This document shows, in pieces, positions 58,434 to 64,000 of a stretch of 64,000 nt of DNA (the first letter of the stretch is position 1; each line of letters begins with the position of its first letter). The stretch covers positions 683,322 through 747,321 of the forward strand of contig UESW01004424.1 in the NCBI GenBank assembly GCA_900491605.1, read 5' to 3'. The notes beneath the pieces were generated by a model. It searched no databases and was not told where the DNA came from. It saw only the letters and a list, made by a program, of their open reading frames with translations. This stretch comes from Calamus simplicifolius (Eukaryota; Streptophyta; Magnoliopsida; Arecales; Arecaceae). The position numbers and the translations under genes were made by a program.

Positions 58434-59034
58434 GATTGGCGCACCAGGAAGGGGGATAAGAAAAAGTAGCGAACGTTCTCCCTGAGCTACATATCTCTCC
58501 CCCTCTTCTCTTCGAGAAGCCACGGTGGTGATGCGCATGCCAGAGGTTCTTACCAATCGTGCTGGGGGGCATCCACATCGCACTGAGCGACAAAAGACCA
58601 GTCTCTCTCTCTCTGCCCCCCTGCTCCTTCACCACTAACTCCAGCTGCTCTGATTAACCAGCTGGCCATCCTCAATCGACAAGATCAAGCTTTGAAAGTA
58701 GCAGTTCATGAACTGCAGAAGCAGCGCTCGGGGGCCACTCAGCAGCACCCCAAGCCTCTCAGCAATGCCCTCGATGGACTCTCCCAGTCATTCATCTTCA
58801 ATGACCGCCGACTGTCGAGGCTTTCCTCAACGGACTCCAGCTTTGTCCCGGTTTCAAGCTTCTTCCCGGCCACAGGCATCTCGTCCTTGCCTCCAATGCG
58901 AGAGAAGGCCCAAGTAAGGGCAACGACACTTCCAATCCGACTAACATGACTCCCTGGGGGGCAGGTCACCAGCGGACGAAAGTGCTCAAACCCGCAAAAG
59001 GAAAACATGGGAGCTACAAGAGCTAAGTACATTG
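58434..59034 (+). pseudogene. Element E internal region 1 with gag-like remnant
   Basis: Downstream of the primer site, a frame reads TPAALINQLAILNRQDQALK and VAVHELQKQ, then a Ser/Pro-rich stretch. This resembles the start of element C gag (LVNLTQQVQALIVVVRELQ) in both position and pattern. No gag core, protease or RT follows. It is probably the N-terminal remnant of a Tat-type gag retained with the packaging region. Confidence 0.55.
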
Positions 59035-59821
59035 CATACTAAAAAGGGGCTCTCTCGAGCCCCTCTTCAGCTGTGACCTCAGTCACTAACTTGGCCGTCG
59101 GAGGGTCCCATCGGAGCCCCCCTCTGGTCCCGAGACTTTTCTGCAGGTAACCTGATGAAGAAGAGCCGAGAGAAGAGCCTCCGTTCCCGACGTCCAGGAG
59201 AGGTGATTGAGCGTCATCAGATTGGCGCGCCATGAAGGGGATAAGAAAAAGTAGCGAACGTTCTCACTGAGCTACATATCTCTCCCCCTCTTCTCTTCGA
59301 GAAGCCACGGTGGTGATGCGCATACCAGAGGTTCTTACCAATCGTGCTGGGGGGCATCCACATCGCACTGAGCGACAAAAGACCAGTCTCTCTCTCTCTG
59401 CCCCTCTGCTCCTTCACCATCAACTCCAGCTGCTCTGATTAACCAGCTGGCCATCCTCAATCGACAAGATCAAGCTTTGAAAGTAGCAGTTCATGAACTA
59501 CAGAAGCAGCACTCGGGGGCCACTCAGCAGCACCCCAAGCCTCTCAGCAACGCCCTCGATGGACTCTCCCAGCCATTCATCTTCAATGACTGTCGACTGT
59601 CGAGGCTTTCTTCAACGGACTCCAGCTTTGTCCCGGTTTCAAGTTTCTTCCCGGCCATAGGCATCTCGTCCTAGCCTCCAATGCGAGAGAAGGCCCAAGT
59701 AAGGGCAACGACACTTCCAATCCGACTAACATGACTCCCTTGGGGGCAGGTCACCAGCGGACGAAAGTGCTCAAACCCGCAAAAGGAAAACATGGGAGCT
59801 ACAAGAGCTAAGTACATTGCA
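59035..59821. repeat. 787-bp tandem duplication of LTR end plus internal region
   Basis: This segment repeats 58248-59034: CATACTAAAAAGGGGCTCTC occurs at both starts, and the two segments share the LTR 3' end, primer site and gag-like remnant with few differences. It makes unit 1 longer than the later units. Confidence 0.88.
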
Positions 59822-59959
59822 CTTAAGACGGTTTTCTTTCATTAATACTTAAAGATGTGTGAAGCGCCAATTTGTCGCATAGTGAATCTCCCTCGCGTAC
59901 TTCATTTTACTGCGGCAGAAGCCTGCATGCACCTAAAATATAACTGCTCTAAACCTTAC

Positions 59960-61524
59960 TGATGGGGCCAATTGATCTTATAAAAAATAAAAAAAAAATT
60001 AAACGGCTAACCTCAATCTCGGTATCGATCAATAGCTCCAAGGCCGGCATCTTCAAAGCATTCAAGATTGACGCCTTCAAGACTGACGGCTTCAAAGACC
60101 GACACCTCCAAGATCAATGGCCTCAAAGGCCGACAGCTCCATGACCGACACCTTCAAGACCGACGGTCCTAAAGACCGACACCTCCAATACCGATGGCTT
60201 CAAGACCGACGGCTCCAAAGGCCGACACCTCTAAGGCGAGCATCTCCAAGCTAGAAGGCCCCGGCATCTTCCTAGCCGGCCCCCTACGTCTCCAAGCTAG
60301 CGGCCCAGGCACCTCCCAGTCGGCCCCGGCACTCTTCTAGCCGGCCCCCTACGTCTCCAAGCTAGGCGGTCCCGGCACCTCCTAGTCGGCCCCGGCACTC
60401 TCCTAGCCGGCCCCCTATGTCTCCAAGCTAGGCGGCCCCAGCACTTCCCAGCCGGCCCCGGCACTCTCCTAGCCGGCCCCCTACGTCTCCAAGCTAGGCG
60501 GCCCCGACACTTCCCAGCCGGCCCCGGTACTTCCTAGCCGGCCTCGGCACCTTCCCAAGCGGCCCGGCAACTTTCTAGCCGGCCCCCTACGTCTCCAAGC
60601 TACTCGGCCCCGGCATCTCCAGTTCCGCCGAAGTCGGCCAAGGCCATCCCCGGCTGGCCCGACTCAGCCCCGACGTTTCCAGTTCCGCCGAGTCGGCCAA
60701 GGCCATCCCCGGCCAGCCCGACTCGGACCCAGCATCTCCAGTTCCACCGAGTCGACCAAGGCCATCCCCGGCCGGTCCGACTCGGCCCCGGCATCTCCAG
60801 TTCTGCCGAGTCGGCCAAGGCCATCCCCGGCCGGCCCGACTCAGCCCCGGCGCCTCCAAGTCCATCGATTCGGCCCTGCCCCAGCACTGTCTTGACAGCA
60901 AGATTGGCCCCAGCCATCTCGGGTCGACCCGGCTCAGCCCTGATAAGATGGGATTTCCCAGTTCCTGCCAGATCATCCCCAGTGGTTCAAGAAACCACCT
61001 CTCTAACGCGCGCCGCCCGACAGCACCAAACGCGCGCCGCTCGACAGCGCCAGACGCGCACCACCCGACAGCGCCAGATCCGACAAGCCCCACCGGCTGA
61101 TGGGACTTAGCCCACCAACCGCCGCTTTCTCCCTTTCTGATGGGACGTAGCCCACTAACTAGCCAAGATTCACGCAAGGGCTCGGCAGATCTTCTGACTT
61201 CGCGCAATCCCACGTGACCATGCCAGGGTCAACCCCAATAAAAAGGTGAATCCACTCACCAAACAGGTATGCGCGATAACCCCAAAAATTACCATCTCAA
61301 CTTTCAGGAAGGAATCCCTCCTCCGGGAGACCTCCTTTCTCATACTAAAAAGGGGCTCTCTCGAGCCCCTCTTCAGCTGTGACCTCAGTCACTAACTTGG
61401 CCGTCGGAGGGTCCCATCCGAGCCCCCCTTCGGTCCCGGACTTTTCTGCAGGTAACCTGGTGAAGAAGGGCCAGGAGAAGAGCCTCCGTTTCCGACGTCC
61501 AGGAGAGGTGATTGAGCGTCATCA
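59960..61524 (+). repeat. Element E, LTR copy 2
   Basis: 1565 bp, from TGATGGGGCCAATTGATC to GTCATCA. It is almost the same as LTR 3, including all minisatellite copy numbers, so units 2 and 3 separated very recently. Confidence 0.9.
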
Positions 61525-62261
61525 GATTGGCGCGCCAGGAAGGGGGATAAGAAAAAGTAGCGAACGTTCTCCCTGAGCTATATCTCTCCCCCTCTTCTCT
61601 TCGAGAAGCCACGGTGGTGATGCGCATGCCAGAGATTCTTACCAATCGTGCTGGGGGGCATCCACATCGCACTGAGCGACAAAAGACCAGTCTCTTTCTC
61701 TCTGCCCCTCTGCTCCTTCACCACCAACTCCAGCTGCTCTGATTAACCAGCTGGCCATCCTCAATCGACAAGATCAAGCTTTGAAAGTAGCAGTTCATGA
61801 ACTGCAGAAGCAGCGCTCGGGGCCACTCCGCAGCACCCCAAGCCTCTCAGCAACGCCCTCGATGGACTCTCCCAGCCATTCATCTTCAATGACTGTCGAC
61901 TGTCGAGGCTTTCCTCAACGGACTCCAGCTTTGTCCCGGTTTCAAGTTTCTTCCCGGCCATAGGCATCTCGTCCTAGCCTCCAATGCGAGAGAAGGCCCA
62001 AGTAAGGGCAACGACACTTCCAATCCGACTAACATGACTCCCTTGGGGGCAGGTCACCAGCGGACGAAAGTGCTCAAACCCGCAAAGGAAAACATGGGAG
62101 CTACAAGAGCTAAGTACATTGCACTTAAGACGGTTTTCTTTCATTAATACTTAAAGATGTGTGAAGCGCCAATTTGTCGCATAGTGAATCTCCCTCGCGT
62201 ACTTCATTTTACTGCGGCAGAAGCCTGCATGCACCTAAAATATAACTGCTCTAAACCTTAC
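61525..62261 (+). pseudogene. Element E internal region 2 with gag-like remnant
   Basis: 737 bp with primer-site context GATTGGCGCGCCAGGAAG, the gag-like remnant (61730-61970, with a one-base loss in the CAGCGCTCGGGGCC stretch relative to copy 1) and a conserved AATTTGTCGCATAGTGAATC segment before the next LTR. It has no polymerase genes. Confidence 0.6.
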
Positions 62262-63827
62262 TGATGGGGCCAATTGATCTTATAAAAAAATAAAAAAAAT
62301 TTAAACGGCTAACCTCAATCTCGGTATCGATCAATAGCTCCAAGGCCGGCATCTTCAAAGCATTCAAGATTGACGCCTTCAAGACTGACGGCTTCAAAGA
62401 CCGACACCTCCAAGATCAATGGCCTCAAAGGCCGACAGCTCCATGACCGACACCTTCAAGACCGACGGCCCTAAAGACCGACACCTCCAATACCGATGGC
62501 TTCAAGACCGACGGCTCCAAAGGCCGACACCTCTAAGGCGAGCATCTCCAAGCTAGAAGGCCCCGGCATCTTCCTAGCCGGCCCCCTACGTCTCCAAGCT
62601 AGCGGCCCAGGCACCTCCCAGTCGGCCCCGGCACTCTTCTAGCCGGCCCCCTACGTCTCCAAGCTAGGCGGTCTTGGCACCTCCTAGTCGGCCCCGGCAC
62701 TCTCCTAGCCGGCCCCCTATGTCTCCAAGCTAGGCGGCCCTAGCACTTCCCAGCCGGCCCCGGCACTCTCCTAGCCGGCCCCCTACGTCTCCAAGCTAGG
62801 CGGCCCCGACACTTCCCAGCCGGCCCCGGTACTTCCTAGCCGGCCTCGGCACCTTCCCAAGCGGCCCGGCAACTTTCTAGCCGGCCCCCTACGTCTCCAA
62901 GCTACTCGGCCCCGGCATCTCCAGTTCCGCCGAAGTCGGCCAAGGCCATCCCCGGCTGGCCCGACTCAGCCCCGACGTTTCCAGTTCCGCCGAGTCGGCC
63001 AAGGCCATCCCCGGCCAGCCCGACTCGGACCCAGCATCTCCAGTTCCACCGAGTCGGCCAAGGCCATCCCCGGCCGGTCCGACTCGGCCCCGGCATCTCC
63101 AGTTCTGCCGAGTCGGCCAAGGCCATCCCCGGCCGGCCCGACTCAGCCCCGGCGCCTCCAAGTCCATCGATTCGGCCCTGCCCCAGCACTGTCTTGACAG
63201 CAAGATTGGCCCCAGCCATCTCGGGTCGACCCGGCTCAGCCCTGATAAGATGGGATTTCCCAGTTCCTGCCAGATCATCCCCAGTGGTTCAAGAAACCAC
63301 CTCTCTAACGCGCGCCGCCCGACAGCACCAGACGCGCGCCGCTCGACAGCGCCAGACGCGCACCACCCGACAGCGCCAGATCCGACAAGCCCCACCGGCT
63401 GATGGGACTTAGCCCACCAACCGCCGCTTTCTCCCTTTCTGATGGGACGTAGCCCACTAACTAGCCCAGATTCACGCAAGGGCTCGGCAGATCTTCTGAC
63501 TTCGCGCAATCCCACGTGACCATGCCAGGGTCAACCCCAATAAAAAGGTGAATCCACTCACCAAACAGGTATGCGCGATAACCCCAAAAATTACCATCTC
63601 AACTTTCAGGAAGGAATCCCTCCTCCGGGAGACCTCCTTTCTCATACTAAAAAGGGGCTCTCTCGAGCCCCTCTTCAGCTGTGACCTCAGTCACTAACTT
63701 GGCCGTCGGAGGGTCCCATCCGAGCCCCCCTTCGGTCCCGGGACTTTTCTGCAGGTAACCTGGTGAAGAAGGGCCAGGAGAAGAGCCTCCGTTTCCGACG
63801 TCCAGGAGAGGTGATTGAGCGTCATCA
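62262..63827 (+). repeat. Element E, LTR copy 3
   Basis: 1566 bp and nearly identical to LTR 2. It is followed by GATTGGCGCGCCAGG and a third internal region that continues past the window end. Confidence 0.9.
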
Positions 63828-64000
63828 GATTGGCGCGCCAGGAAGGGGGATAAGAAAAAGTAGCGAACGTTCTCCCTGAGCTATATATCTCTCCCCCTCT
63901 TCTCTTCGAGAAGCCACGGTGGTGATGCGCATGCCAGAGATTCTTACCAATCGTGCTGGGGGGCATCCACATCGCACTGAGCGACAAAAGACCAGTCTCT
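63828..64000 (+). other. Element E internal region 3, incomplete
   Basis: It starts with the primer-site context GATTGGCGCGCC and matches internal regions 1 and 2 up to the window end. Confidence 0.85.

Larger units (their letters stand above)
56827..64000 (+). mobile_element. Tandem LTR-internal-LTR array of non-autonomous element E
   Basis: The same 2.3-kb unit, an LTR of about 1565 bp plus an internal region of about 740 bp, is repeated head to tail. LTRs lie at 56927-58433 (left end damaged), 59960-61524 and 62262-63827, with internal sequence between and after them and running off the window. The marker TGTGTGAAGCGCCAATTTG recurs at 56829, 59856 and 62157. LTRs start TGATGGGGCC and end GCGTCATCA. 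Each is followed by GATTGGCGC(G/A)CCA(G/T)GAAG, like the primer site of element C. The internal region has only a gag-like remnant, so the element depends on others. Confidence 0.88.

Noticed and set aside
60587..61213. 208-codon minus-strand reading frame, with an almost identical copy at 62889-63515
   Set aside because: It lies in the GC-rich minisatellites of the LTR and its translation is Gly/Trp/Arg repeats. Preservation in both LTRs reflects recent duplication, not selection.

Overview
The window is plant nuclear DNA, most likely from a monocot and possibly a palm. That placement is an inference from the repeat families and the NAC gene, and the sequence alone does not prove it. The evidence is an intron-bearing NAC transcription factor gene in a sea of decayed, nested transposons: Ty1/copia, Ty3/gypsy chromovirus-like and Tat-like, PIF/Harbinger, hAT MITE and RTE LINE. 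There is no bacterial-style gene organisation, rRNA, tRNA or CRISPR array.

Layout. 1-5910 is a three-layer nest: a copia element (only its pol end and 3' LTR are inside the window) sits in the transposase of a PIF/Harbinger element, which itself sits at a TTA in the 3' end of an RTE-type LINE. 5911-7866 is unassigned. 7873-25066 is a complete but dead copia element (called A) with matching 6-bp target duplications. Its gag is split by a 1.67-kb unclassified insertion (9423-11091). Its RNase H domain is split by a complete gypsy element B (14031-22888, target duplication TGAAT), whose 5' LTR carries a 357-bp hAT-type MITE (15086-15442). 25179-41855 is a 16.7-kb Tat-like gypsy element C (target duplication GTCCC), with gag, pol with two RNase H regions, about 22 copies of a ~136-bp satellite-like repeat, and an antisense reading frame of the 'putative gypsy-type transposon' family. 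C's protease is broken by a 5'-truncated copia element D (about 28406-30956).

41861-50284 holds the only clear host gene: a three-exon NAC gene (46478-48793, 302 codons) with a TATA box about 170 bp upstream. 50288-54214 is a second TIR-bounded Harbinger-like element that lacks a recognisable transposase but contains several spliced-looking exon fragments. 54218-56826 is unassigned AT-rich sequence. 56827-64000 is a tandem LTR-internal-LTR-internal-LTR array of a small non-autonomous LTR element (E). Its primer-binding context resembles that of C, its internal region is only about 740 bp, and its LTRs are made largely of GC-rich minisatellites.

Functionally, the NAC gene is the only locus expected to make a normal protein. 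All the transposon genes seen carry stops, frameshifts, lost catalytic residues or interruptions. The most notable features are tandem repeats inside LTR elements, the antisense ORF of C, the tandem LTR array of E, and the gene-like fragments inside the second Harbinger element. I did not find a convincing new cellular system.
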